The translations under genes and the position numbers were made by a program. Shown here one piece after another: positions 19,936 to 28,034 of a stretch of 64,000 bases of DNA. Source of the stretch: Fulvivirga imtechensis AK7 (lineage in GTDB: Bacteria > Bacteroidota > Bacteroidia > Cytophagales > Cyclobacteriaceae). The DNA is taken from positions 1 to 64,000 of the forward strand of contig NZ_AMZN01000064.1 of assembly GCF_000331535.1 (NCBI RefSeq). The letters are read 5' to 3'. Position 1 is the stretch's first letter. The number at the start of each line of letters is the position of its first letter. The notes beneath the pieces were generated by a model, which saw only the letters and a list, made by a program, of their open reading frames with translations, did no database searches and was not told the DNA's origin.

Positions 19936-19982
19936 TTAACCCAATGTTAATGCTATGTTAACAATTTAACTATTCCTTAACA
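19936..19982 (+). promoter_or_regulatory. putative Pho box array upstream of second Na/Pi transporter
   Basis: TTAACC (19936), TTAATG (19947) and TTAACA (19958) are spaced by 11 bp; TTAACT (19966) and TTAACA (19977) form a second pair also 11 bp apart, shifted by 8. The last box ends exactly 31 nt before the -7 element at 20014, the same distance as at pstS. Confidence 0.65.
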
Positions 19983-20013
19983 TAAGATGAAGTGTTTTCA
20001 CAATTCTAGATTA

Positions 20014-20021
20014 TAGCTTTG
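20014..20021 (+). promoter_or_regulatory. -7 element of Na/Pi transporter-porin unit
   Basis: TAGCTTTG is a perfect TAnnTTTG element. Transcription would start near 20025, which makes an in-frame TTG at 20026 an unlikely start codon and favours ATG 20053. No -33 TTTG is seen. Confidence 0.6.
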
Positions 20022-20052
20022 CAGCTTGTTTAGAAAGGCTATTTTTAGCTTG

Positions 20053-21180
20053 ATGAATTTCATCCCTGAAATAATGCTCGTTAATCGGTCAACAGTTATC
20101 CGGATAGGCTCAGTGGCACTATCCATTGTGATGTTTTTGTTCGCTCTGGATCTGATGAGCGATTCATTTAAGCATCTGAGCAGGAATACCGTTGAATCTA
20201 TCATTCTGGCGGCATCGAACCCTTTCATTGGCCTTTTTATCGGACTACTGATCACTGCTCTTATTCAAAGTAGTTCCACCTCCACGACCATGATTATCAC
20301 TGCCGTTGCCTCCGGATCGATAAGTTTCGTAGATGCTACACCAATGATCATGGGCGCCAATATAGGGACTACTATTACCAGCACAATTGTTTCATTGGGC
20401 TATATTGCCAACAGAGAAGAATTTAGAAAGGCCTTGTCAGCAGGTGTCGTCCACGACTTCTTCAATATTTTGGTGGTGCTTATTCTTTTTCCATTAGAGT
20501 TGAACTATGGCTTACTTTCATCCGTATCGCAGAATATTTCGGTGCTGATCACTGATGATGGAGTTCAGAACGGTGTAGGAACATTATCGATCAAGTTTTT
20601 AGATATTTCTCCATTAACCGGCTTGTATACCGGATTAGTAAGTAATCCCATCATCAATCTTATTTTCTCATTTATAATACTTTTTGCCGCTATAAAAATT
20701 ATTGCCAGCATCATCTCCAATATGCTCATTGGAGATTCCCAGGAAAAACTCCAGGAATATATTTTCAACAATACGGGTAAATCATTTTTATGGGGAACAC
20801 TGGTAACCTCTTGCGTACAATCCAGTTCGGTCATCACTTCGGTAGTGTTACCCTTTGTAGCAGCAGATAAGATCAGCTTAAGAAAAGTAACCCCATTTAT
20901 AATAGGAGCCAATGTAGGCACCACAATTACCGCCTTCATTGCAGTGCTCTTTAAATCATATACTGCCGTGAATATTGCATTAGTACACCTGATATTCAAC
21001 CTAATAGGGGTATTAATATTCCTGCCCTTTCCTGGGCTGCGAAGCATCCTGATAATTATGGCAGACCGGTTTGCTCTCCTGGTGAGCAAATACAGGTTTC
21101 TGGTTGTAGTTTACATACTGCTACTCTTTTTCCTGGTCCCATTTTTACTGATATACTTCACTAAAGGATTTAATCCATAG
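20053..21180 (+). CDS. Na/Pi cotransporter, PhoU-less paralogue
   Basis: The 375-residue membrane protein has two NptA-type repeats (QSSSTSTTMIITAVASG and CVQSSSVITSVVLPF) in about nine helices, but ends after the membrane part and lacks the soluble PhoU-like domain of the paralogue at 13674. It probably moves phosphate with sodium across the inner membrane. The start was chosen from the -7 element at 20014. A phosphate-selective porin follows 56 nt later, so the two may give paired inner- and outer-membrane phosphate entry. Confidence 0.9.
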   Translation: MNFIPEIMLVNRSTVIRIGSVALSIVMFLFALDLMSDSFKHLSRNTVESIILAASNPFIGLFIGLLITALIQSSSTSTTMIITAVASGSISFVDATPMIMGANIGTTITSTIVSLGYIANREEFRKALSAGVVHDFFNILVVLILFPLELNYGLLSSVSQNISVLITDDGVQNGVGTLSIKFLDISPLTGLYTGLVSNPIINLIFSFIILFAAIKIIASIISNMLIGDSQEKLQEYIFNNTGKSFLWGTLVTSCVQSSSVITSVVLPFVAADKISLRKVTPFIIGANVGTTITAFIAVLFKSYTAVNIALVHLIFNLIGVLIFLPFPGLRSILIIMADRFALLVSKYRFLVVVYILLLFFLVPFLLIYFTKGFNP

Positions 21181-21236
21181 AGATCAATGACGTAGTAATT
21201 TTTTTTGACCCATACACATACAAATCCATACAACAA

Positions 21237-22388
21237 ATGAACAAGTTAAAATATGTTCTCATTGCATTTATTTTATGTCCTTTGAGCATTATGGCCCAGG
21301 ACAAAACTTCCAGTACTTTCGGAAAAGGTATTAGAGTGCTGGCCCAGGATTCATCATTCTATTTGAAATTTGGCGCTCGCTTTCAGACGCTATATGCCGG
21401 GCGATTAAATCTCGAAACCGATGAATGGTCGGATAAAATGATGATCCGCAGATCTCGTCTGAAGTTTGACGGGTGGGCTTATGACCCAAGGGTGGAGTAT
21501 AAACTGGAGCTGGCAGTAAGTAACAATGACAATGGTAATATTAGCCCGGAGTCGGGTATGGCTGCTAACATAGTGCTTGATGCCGTGGTTAAGTATAATT
21601 TTGCCCCGGGCTGGGAGGTATGGTTTGGTCAAACAAAGCTTCCTGGTAATAGAGAACGGGTAATTTCATCTCAAAACCTTCAATTTGTTGACCGCAGTGC
21701 AGTAAATGGTCAATACAACATTGACCGTGGAGTTGGCATGCAGTTGCATCACATGCATAAAATAGGCAATGCTGTTCTAATGGAAATCGGTTCAATATCT
21801 ATGGGTGAAGGCAGAAACCTTACCATATCGAATGTAGGAGGTTACGAGTATACAGGGCGAATAGAGATCCTGCCATTTGGAGATTTCGCAGGAAAGGGCG
21901 ATTACTTTGGGTCTGACCTAAAAAGAGAAAAAACTCCAAAGCTGTCAATAGGTGTTACCTATGATCAAAATAATAATGCACCCCGTGAGGAAGGATTCAC
22001 TGGAGAATTCCTGGATCAACATAAGGACCTGAAGACCATATTTATTGATGGCATGTTTAAATACAAAGGATTTTCTACCATGTTTGAATACGCTGATAAA
22101 TGGACGGATGGTTCTCCGGTAGTTGCTGATGGAGTATTTTACACAGGCAAGGGTTTAAATGTGCAGTCGGGGTATCTTTTTAAGAATAACTTTGAAATAG
22201 CTGCCAGGTACACTTCAATTACCCCGGAAGAGATCACCGGTAATGAAGAATTTACTGAACTGACAATAGGTGTTTCTAAGTATATTGTGGATCATAGCCT
22301 AAAAATACAGAGTGACTTAACCCATACAGACAATCAGTTTTCCGATGATAAGTTGAGTTTTCGATTCCAGGTGGAATTGGCATTTTAA
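21237..22388 (+). CDS. phosphate-selective porin (OprO/OprP-like)
   Basis: The 383-residue outer-membrane protein has a signal peptide (NKLKYVLIAFILCPLSIMA) and alternating beta strands ending in FRFQVELAF, as expected for a barrel. Features such as YLKFGARFQTLY, MMIRRSRLKFDGW and WFGQTKLPGNRERVISSQNL match the porin O/P family. Its place next to Na/Pi transport and the Pho-like boxes supports anion or phosphate specificity. It is followed by a 692-bp spacer filled by a MITE-like element. Confidence 0.9.
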   Translation: MNKLKYVLIAFILCPLSIMAQDKTSSTFGKGIRVLAQDSSFYLKFGARFQTLYAGRLNLETDEWSDKMMIRRSRLKFDGWAYDPRVEYKLELAVSNNDNGNISPESGMAANIVLDAVVKYNFAPGWEVWFGQTKLPGNRERVISSQNLQFVDRSAVNGQYNIDRGVGMQLHHMHKIGNAVLMEIGSISMGEGRNLTISNVGGYEYTGRIEILPFGDFAGKGDYFGSDLKREKTPKLSIGVTYDQNNNAPREEGFTGEFLDQHKDLKTIFIDGMFKYKGFSTMFEYADKWTDGSPVVADGVFYTGKGLNVQSGYLFKNNFEIAARYTSITPEEITGNEEFTELTIGVSKYIVDHSLKIQSDLTHTDNQFSDDKLSFRFQVELAF

Positions 22389-22708
22389 TTTATAACTTAA
22401 CGTGAGTCGATATAATAGAGCCGATTAAAGGTATACCTATCAGAAAACAGAACTTGCCTCAGGGAAGCATGAGGCCCTCCTTCGGTACCAATGACAAGCT
22501 TTCATTACATACTGATAGTCAGATGATTATTCAATTGCCCACTACCGTCAATTCCAGGATGACATGGTGGTTTGTGATTTCTGTGGTATAATGTCATTAT
22601 CCTCAAAATCAACTCAAAGTTGTTGGCTACCTCAGGATGACCTCTAAATTAGATAGAGATATGAGTATTGAGGCCAGAGTATCTCATTTTGTAGTTCGTA
22701 TTGGCGTT

Positions 22709-22736
22709 ACTCAATACTCACGACTCACTGCTCATG
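22709..22736. repeat. heptad repeat inside R1 copy A
   Basis: Four 7-bp units in register: ACTCAAT, ACTCACG, ACTCACT, GCTCATG. The array and the following acttttttttgccaaatgcat are echoed at 46191-46233, so the heptads belong to a longer shared sequence. Confidence 0.75.
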
Positions 22737-22763
22737 ACTTTTTTTGCCAAATGCATACTATTA

Positions 22764-22964
22764 AACCTGAATTATGCAATAGACTTCGTGATGAGCGATA
22801 AAAATGGCTGTGAGATAAGTGCTCACGTAGAATTTTGCAACGGAGGCATAGCATCGCTACGGTGAGTAGCAAAATTTGAGTAATGACTGTCCCGGCGAAT
22901 GACGGGATGCTTAGATTACAGTCAGTTTTGTCGCGGAATAGATTTCTATTGCATAATTCGGGTT
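22764..22964. repeat. nested inverted-repeat element (201 bp)
   Basis: AACCTGAATTATGCAATAG (22764-22782) and CTATTGCATAATTCGGGTT (22946-22964) are 19-bp inverted repeats with one mismatch, enclosing 163 bp without a gene. It lies inside R1 copy A and is probably a separate short element inserted there. Confidence 0.75.
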
Positions 22965-23080
22965 AAAGCTTTCGGGATAGCATGACCGAGCATTTTATAT
23001 CGAGCTCACGTTAATTATTATGACCTTTTGAGTAGTCGCGCAATTTTGTTTATTTTGGTAATAGATAACCAAGCAAAATT

Positions 23081-23446
23081 GTGAGTGAAAAAAAAGGTTT
23101 TTTTAATTTCCTGAAACTGGATAGTCTGTTTGATCATTTGACTGCGTTTATAGAATCGAAAATTGAGATCTATAAAATACAGATAAGAGAAGAACTGGCG
23201 CAAACCATATCGAAAATAATGGTATGGCTCCTTCTGGCATCTGTTTTCTTCTTTTTTTTCCTGTTTCTTAATTTGGCGCTCGGGTACTACCTCGGATCAA
23301 TCCTAAATAGCCTTTTTTATGGGTTTTTAATCATTTCAGGTTCTTATTTGTTAATATTTTTCATACTGTTCCTGCTCCGAGATACTATTGGTTTGCGGCA
23401 GCTTTTTGAGAAATTGTTAATAGACTGGTTAAAGATTGACAAGTAA
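23081..23446 (+). CDS. holin-like small membrane protein
   Basis: The 121-residue protein has a basic amphipathic N-terminal region and two long transmembrane helices (about residues 45-70 and 77-100), resembling the phage holin superfamily 3-6 (PF07332) proteins that are common as chromosomal genes next to small coiled proteins. It is not evidence of a prophage here. The start codon is GTG, and it lies in the right arm of an inverted repeat (CAATTTTG 23041-23048 with CAAAATTG 23074-23081). The next gene starts one base after the stop. Confidence 0.75.
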   Translation: MSEKKGFFNFLKLDSLFDHLTAFIESKIEIYKIQIREELAQTISKIMVWLLLASVFFFFFLFLNLALGYYLGSILNSLFYGFLIISGSYLLIFFILFLLRDTIGLRQLFEKLLIDWLKIDK

Positions 23447-23447
23447 T

Positions 23448-23858
23448 ATGACCCCGGATAACTTATACAACGAGAAAGAAAGGAAAGCCTATGAACGTGC
23501 TTCCGAAGAACACAAAGAAGCATTTGAACAAGAGCTTTCAGAAATGCTGGACAAAGGTAAGCGCATAGCCACATCTGCATTAGTGATAGGTGGTGGGTTT
23601 GCTATATCCTACTACCTTATGAAAAGGCTCAGTGGTGGGAAAAAGGTCAAAAAAGTTAAGAAAAAGAAACATTCACCATCAAATGAATACCCGGAAACTG
23701 TTAATGAAGTAGTAGTGGAAAAAAAGCCGACCGTACTTTCTACCGTTGGCAATGTGCTTTTAACTGAAATTGCTGTATTTTTACTGGCTATTGCCAAGGA
23801 AAAATTAGTAGAATACATAGAAAAGCAACGGGAAGATGAGCATCCTAAAGACGCTTAA
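23448..23858 (+). CDS. hypothetical protein with one or two membrane segments
   Basis: The 136-residue product is unrecognised. Residues ~1-30 are acidic and helical, then come a hydrophobic segment (TSALVIGGGFAISYYLM), a Lys-rich stretch and a second hydrophobic segment (VLLTEIAVFLLAIA) before an acidic tail. ATG 23448 follows the holin-like stop by one base and is preferred over TTG 23436. Its 3' end overlaps the GGGP synthase gene by 23 nt. The pairing with the holin-like protein suggests a shared envelope role. Confidence 0.75.
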   Translation: MTPDNLYNEKERKAYERASEEHKEAFEQELSEMLDKGKRIATSALVIGGGFAISYYLMKRLSGGKKVKKVKKKKHSPSNEYPETVNEVVVEKKPTVLSTVGNVLLTEIAVFLLAIAKEKLVEYIEKQREDEHPKDA

Positions 23859-24597
23859 CACGCGTGCAGAAACCAGTCAAAAATCGCTAGCCATCCTGAT
23901 AGACCCTGATAAGGTTGAGGATATTTCTTCGTTGACGGGCTTACTGAATTTAGCGAAGGAGTGTTATGTTGATTACTTTTTTGTTGGCGGCAGCCTCATC
24001 ACCCAACAGAACCTTGACAAGGTAATAAAAGCAATAAAATCCAGTTGTTCCATTCCCACCGTTCTGTTTCCGGGCAGTAACATGCACCTTGATCTAAGCG
24101 CGGATGGCATCCTATTCTTAAGCCTGATATCCGGCCGCAATCCTGACCTTCTCATAGGGCAACACGTGGTCGCTGCTCCGATACTAAAAAATAGTGGTAT
24201 TGAGGTACTCCCTACCGGCTATATACTAATTAATTCGGAAAGGACATCGGCAGTATCCTATATGAGCAATACCTCGCCGATACCCCCAGACAAGTATTCC
24301 ATAGCTGCTTCCACAGCTATGGCCGGAGAAATGCTGGGATTAAAACTGATATTTATTGATGCAGGCAGTGGGGCCAGGGAAGCCATTACTCCCAAAATGA
24401 TCCAGCAGGTAAAAAAGTCGGTAAATGTTCCGGTTATTGTAGGTGGCGGTATTAATTCGGCCGCTAAGGCCAAGGCTTCACTTGAGGCAGGCGCGGATGT
24501 GATCGTAATTGGAAATGCGGCAGAAAAAAACCCCAATCTTGTGATTGAGGTTTCTGAAAAGATCTATGATTTTAATAAGTCTCTAAATATTCATTAA
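23836..24597 (+). CDS. geranylgeranylglyceryl/heptaprenylglyceryl phosphate synthase family
   Basis: The 253-residue TIM-barrel protein has the family motifs ILIDPDKV, FVGGSLITQQ, GSGAREAITP, VGGGINSAAKA and VIGNAAEKN. The family transfers a prenyl chain from the diphosphate to sn-glycerol-1-phosphate; in archaea this is the first step of ether-lipid synthesis, and related proteins occur in Bacteroidota with less clear physiological role. It overlaps the upstream small gene by 23 nt and its 3' end overlaps the convergent AraC gene by 15 nt. Confidence 0.92.
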   Translation: MSILKTLNTRAETSQKSLAILIDPDKVEDISSLTGLLNLAKECYVDYFFVGGSLITQQNLDKVIKAIKSSCSIPTVLFPGSNMHLDLSADGILFLSLISGRNPDLLIGQHVVAAPILKNSGIEVLPTGYILINSERTSAVSYMSNTSPIPPDKYSIAASTAMAGEMLGLKLIFIDAGSGAREAITPKMIQQVKKSVNVPVIVGGGINSAAKAKASLEAGADVIVIGNAAEKNPNLVIEVSEKIYDFNKSLNIH

Positions 24598-25509
24598 AGT
24601 CTCTCTCTTTCTCATTTTTCCTGCAGGTATACCATACATCATCTTGAATCGTCTACAGAAGTATGCAGTATCTTTATAGCCACAGGCACGCCCTATATCG
24701 CGTATACTCATTTTTGTGGTACGCAGCAATTTCACTGCATGCTCCATACGCTGGTATTCGATGTAATCCTGCGGGTTAATCCCGGTAAGGGTCTTGAAAT
24801 ACTGCCCTACATAATCCTCAGATACGTCAGCCACATCAGAAAGTATCTTGTTGGTCAGTTCACCACCAAGGTTATCCTTGATGTATTTGAACAATTTGAT
24901 CAACCTCGGATCCTTGAAGTAAGTACTGTTAGTGGCCATCTGCTCAACGAATAAGCGTTTTTCGATGATATGACGGATCGTCTCCACCACCAGCAACTCG
25001 GTTTTGATCTTCACCACCCTCTGGTTGCCCTCCAGCTCAGTTTCCTGCTCTTTAACTATATCATAAATGATATTGTTTATTTTCGAATTCTCCATCGAGA
25101 ATGCCGGAATATCCAGAGCGGTGAAGAAATTTACTGTATCAAATACTTTGGTTTCAAAAACCACCGAAGTAAAATCAGCCACCGGTACCGATGATAACTG
25201 CTCTTCCGGATTAGTCTTGAAGTATTCGGTCTGTTTATAGCCAAATTCCTCCAACGATAGTTCCGGACTCTTATCATCCACATTTCCAAAAGAAAGTGGT
25301 GTATAACGCATGGCTGGAATAAACAGCGCATGACCCTCTTTTAGGAGTTCATTATCCTGCCCAAAGCGGATAACGCCCTTTTTAAGGATGATAATTGTGT
25401 TTTCTGTTTCTTCATAGTCCTGAATAGTGAACGGGTGCGTTACCTTTATATTATTGGACTTTACGAACTTAATCCCAAGGGATTCAATTATTTTATTGTA
25501 ATCTTCCAT
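24583..25509 (-). CDS. AraC family transcriptional regulator
   Basis: The 308-residue protein has an N-terminal cupin-like sensing part (VTHPFTIQDYEETENTIIIL) and a C-terminal double helix-turn-helix of AraC type from about residue 205 (LSDVADVSEDYVGQYFKTLT, SIRDIGRACGYKDTAYFCRR). ATG 25509 is used; a GTG lies just upstream at 25512. It is likely to control the adjacent acyl-CoA dehydrogenase or another local target, but the effector is unknown. A TATCTTTG element at 25573-25580 would give a leader of about 60 nt. Confidence 0.92.
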   Translation of the reverse strand: MEDYNKIIESLGIKFVKSNNIKVTHPFTIQDYEETENTIIILKKGVIRFGQDNELLKEGHALFIPAMRYTPLSFGNVDDKSPELSLEEFGYKQTEYFKTNPEEQLSSVPVADFTSVVFETKVFDTVNFFTALDIPAFSMENSKINNIIYDIVKEQETELEGNQRVVKIKTELLVVETIRHIIEKRLFVEQMATNSTYFKDPRLIKLFKYIKDNLGGELTNKILSDVADVSEDYVGQYFKTLTGINPQDYIEYQRMEHAVKLLRTTKMSIRDIGRACGYKDTAYFCRRFKMMYGIPAGKMRKRETLMNI

Positions 25510-25572
25510 CACTTCACTGTATTAAAACAACACCTAAAGGTAAACAAATTTTTTTATAAACCATGCACTTTT

Positions 25573-25580
25573 CAAAGATA
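25573..25580 (-). promoter_or_regulatory. candidate -7 element of the AraC gene
   Basis: On the minus strand this reads TATCTTTG, a TAnnTTTG match. No clear -33 element accompanies it. Confidence 0.4.
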
Positions 25581-25603
25581 TATATAATTTAAATAGGTGG
25601 CTA

Positions 25604-26746
25604 TTAGCTTTTAAGAAGCTCCCGGGCAATTACGATTTTCTGAATTTCTGTCGTTCCTTCGTAAATTTGAGTGATTTTGGCATCTCTCATTAGTCTTTCA
25701 ACATGATATTCTTTTACAAATCCATAACCTCCATGGACTTGTACAGCCTCAACGGTGGTATCCATAGCCACCTTGGAAGCAAAGACTTTTGCCATAGCAG
25801 CAGCTTTCACATAATCTTTACCCTGGTCTTTCAGATGAGCAGCATTGAAGCACAGCAGCCTGGCAGCTTCAATCTGCGTGGCCATGTCTGCAAGCTTAAA
25901 CTGGATCGCCTGATGCTGAGATATCTCTTTGCCGAATGCCTTACGCTCCTTCGAATACTGCAAGGCAAGCTCGTAAGCGCCTGAGGCGATACCCAAAGCC
26001 TGAGAGGCTATGCCTATTCGTCCGCCATTAAGCGTAGACATAGCAAATTTAAACCCAAAGCCATCCTCTCCTATTCTGTTTTCTTTAGGAACCTTAACAT
26101 CGGTAAACATCAACGAATGAGTATCCGAGCCTCGTATACCCAATTTATTTTCCTTTTTACCTACAACAAAACCGTCCATGCCTTTCTCTACTATTAGAGC
26201 ATTAATACCCTTATGTCGTTTCTCAGGATCGGTTTGAGCAATTACAATGTATATACCGGCGCTATTGCCATTAGTGATCCAGTTTTTGGTACCATTGAGC
26301 AGATAATAGTCGCCCTTATCCTCCGCGGTAGTTCTCTGGCTTGTAGCGTCAGAACCGGCTTCAGGCTCTGATAAGCAAAATGCCCCGATTATTTCCCCTG
26401 TAGCCAATTTGGTCAGGTACTTTTGCTTCTGTTCTTCGGTGCCGTATTTTTCAAGGCCCCAGCAGACAAGTGAATTATTTACCGACATAGCTACTGAACA
26501 TGATGCATCTACTTTTGATATCTCCTCCATAGCCAGCACATAGGAAACGGTATCCATCCCTCCTCCATTGTACTTGGGGTCCACCATCATGCCCATAAAA
26601 CCCAGCTCCCCCATCTTCCTGATCTGCCCGGCGGGAAATTCCTGCTTCTCATCTCTTTCTATTACACCGGGAAGTAGTTCGTTCTGAGCGAAATCACGTG
26701 CAGCAGCCTGAACTGCCAATTGCTCTTCTGTCAATTCGAAATTCAT
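25604..26746 (-). CDS. acyl-CoA dehydrogenase
   Basis: The 380-residue flavoenzyme matches short/branched-chain acyl-CoA dehydrogenases, which introduce the first double bond in fatty-acid or branched-chain amino-acid degradation and pass electrons to ETF. Signatures are GAFCLSEPEAGSDA, KNWITNGNSAGIYIV, QVHGGYGFVKEY and IYEGTTEIQ (flavin and substrate site). Length is standard for the family. It lies upstream of the AraC regulator on the same strand with a 94-bp gap. The exact substrate chain length cannot be told. Confidence 0.95.
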   Translation of the reverse strand: MNFELTEEQLAVQAAARDFAQNELLPGVIERDEKQEFPAGQIRKMGELGFMGMMVDPKYNGGGMDTVSYVLAMEEISKVDASCSVAMSVNNSLVCWGLEKYGTEEQKQKYLTKLATGEIIGAFCLSEPEAGSDATSQRTTAEDKGDYYLLNGTKNWITNGNSAGIYIVIAQTDPEKRHKGINALIVEKGMDGFVVGKKENKLGIRGSDTHSLMFTDVKVPKENRIGEDGFGFKFAMSTLNGGRIGIASQALGIASGAYELALQYSKERKAFGKEISQHQAIQFKLADMATQIEAARLLCFNAAHLKDQGKDYVKAAAMAKVFASKVAMDTTVEAVQVHGGYGFVKEYHVERLMRDAKITQIYEGTTEIQKIVIARELLKS

Positions 26747-26790
26747 CGTTTATTACTGTTTTGCTTTGGATATAGTATTTTATAAAATAA

Positions 26791-26822
26791 TAAGGGTTGT
26801 TATGCATGCATAACAACCCTTA
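26791..26822 (-). terminator. perfect 32-bp palindrome, terminator
   Basis: The 16-bp arm TAAGGGTTGTTATGCA (26791-26806) is followed immediately by its exact reverse complement (26807-26822). On the minus strand it follows the zinc peptidase stop by 27 nt and is followed by a T-rich tract, so it most likely ends the panC-to-peptidase transcript. Confidence 0.7.
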
Positions 26823-26849
26823 AAATTACGATTATTTTAGATAAATCCC

Positions 26850-27545
26850 TTAGTCTCTGTTACCTAAAAACATGCTTATATAATAAAGCAGCGTTACCAG
26901 TGAAGACACGGCTACCACCACGTAGGTCATAGCCGCCCATTTTAGAGCGTCCTTAGCCATACCATATTCAGATGTATCAACAATATTTCTTTGTTTTACC
27001 CATGCCAAAGCCCTTCTGCTGGCATCGAACTCCACCGGCAAGGTTACGAATGAAAACAAGGTCATTACCCCGTAGGCTCCAATAATTACCAACAGTACCA
27101 ACTGTACGGGGAATGTCTGGAATAAGAAAAACCCACCGAACAGCATCATCATCATAATGATGTTGAGGATCTTAGCACTGGCATTCTGAACAGGCACCAT
27201 AGCTGAGCGGAATTGAAGCATACTATAGGCCGTAGCATGTTGCACGGCATGCCCACACTCATGAGCTGCTACCGCAGCAGCAGCCGCATTTCGTCCATGG
27301 TAAACCGCTTCACTCAGGTTCACCGTTTTGTTTACAGGATTGTAGTGGTCTGTCAATTCCCCCCCTACAGAAGTCACTTTAACATCATGAATGCCATTAT
27401 CCGCGAGCATGAGCTGCGCAATTTCAGCACCCGACAAATTCTTATTCAGTGGTATCTGCGAGTATTTCTTAAACTTACTCTTCAGCCTTGAGCTTACTGC
27501 AAAGCTGATGATACCGAAAACAATCATAATGATTATTATTCCCAT
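26850..27545 (-). CDS. zinc metallopeptidase, YugP/PF04298 family
   Basis: The 231-residue membrane-bound peptidase has an N-terminal transmembrane helix, the zinc motif HECGHAVQHA near residue 90, and two or three further hydrophobic segments in the second half. This matches the neutral zinc metallopeptidase family represented by Bacillus YugP; its substrates are unknown. The gene begins 3 nt after rfaE2, so it is the last member of the leftward cluster that ends at the palindromic terminator. Confidence 0.92.
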   Translation of the reverse strand: MGIIIIMIVFGIISFAVSSRLKSKFKKYSQIPLNKNLSGAEIAQLMLADNGIHDVKVTSVGGELTDHYNPVNKTVNLSEAVYHGRNAAAAAVAAHECGHAVQHATAYSMLQFRSAMVPVQNASAKILNIIMMMMLFGGFFLFQTFPVQLVLLVIIGAYGVMTLFSFVTLPVEFDASRRALAWVKQRNIVDTSEYGMAKDALKWAAMTYVVVAVSSLVTLLYYISMFLGNRD

Positions 27546-27548
27546 CTT

Positions 27549-28034
27549 CTATTCTAACGATTTAATTTTATCAACCAAATTAGTAGTGGAGTACCCCTCC
27601 ACAAGTTGGATAGTCTCCACCCGTCCGCCATTACCCAGTACAATATCTGCGCCAACAACATTTTCTGCCAAATAGTCACTTCCTTTAACCAAAATGTCAG
27701 GCAGCAATTCCCCAATTAACTGATAGGGTGTATCCTCATCAAAATAAGTAACAGCATCAACAAAAGCCAGTGACGCTAAAACCCTGCCCCGTGAATACTC
27801 GTTGTTCAAAGGCCTGGTTTCTCCCTTAAGACGCCTTACGGAGCTGTCGGTGTTCAGGCCAATCACTAACCTATCCCCTAAAGCCCTGGCCTTTTCCAGG
27901 TAGTCGATGTGTCCCAGATGCAAAATATCAAAACACCCATTGGTAAAGACTACCTTTTCTCCAAGAGCTTTCCAGCCGGCAACCGTTTGCCGCAGGATAT
28001 GCCGGTCCAGTATTTTATCTTTTGTAGCTTTCAA
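27549..28034 (-). CDS. rfaE2: heptose 1-phosphate adenylyltransferase-like (RfaE2)
   Basis: The 161-residue protein is a nucleotidyltransferase with [13 protein letters not shown] (HxGH motif) and [13 protein letters not shown], matching the adenylyltransferase half of HldE/RfaE. It should make ADP-D-glycero-beta-D-manno-heptose for LPS or another heptose product. The kinase half is not present here. The frame starts at TTG (28034), inside the end of the upstream flippase gene (20-nt overlap); there is no nearby ATG before the HxGH region. Confidence 0.9.
   Translation of the reverse strand: MKATKDKILDRHILRQTVAGWKALGEKVVFTNGCFDILHLGHIDYLEKARALGDRLVIGLNTDSSVRRLKGETRPLNNEYSRGRVLASLAFVDAVTYFDEDTPYQLIGELLPDILVKGSDYLAENVVGADIVLGNGGRVETIQLVEGYSTTNLVDKIKSLE

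Larger units (their letters stand above)
22397..23014. repeat. MITE-like element, family R1, copy A (618 bp)
   Basis: Left end TTAACGTGAGTCGATAT (22397-22413) and right end ATATCGAGCTCACGTTAA (22997-23014) are inverted repeats. The sub-terminal sequence next to the left end matches, inverted, that next to the right end of copy B at 45874-46103, and vice versa, so A and B are the same element in opposite orientation. A nested inverted repeat (22764-22964) and a heptad repeat (22709) lie inside, which helps explain its greater length. No transposase is present. The element fills almost all of the spacer between the porin and the holin-like gene. Confidence 0.85.

Noticed and set aside
23081-23446. 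Prophage indicated by the holin-like gene
   Set aside because: No other phage gene is nearby, and such small membrane proteins are common chromosomal genes in Bacteroidota.
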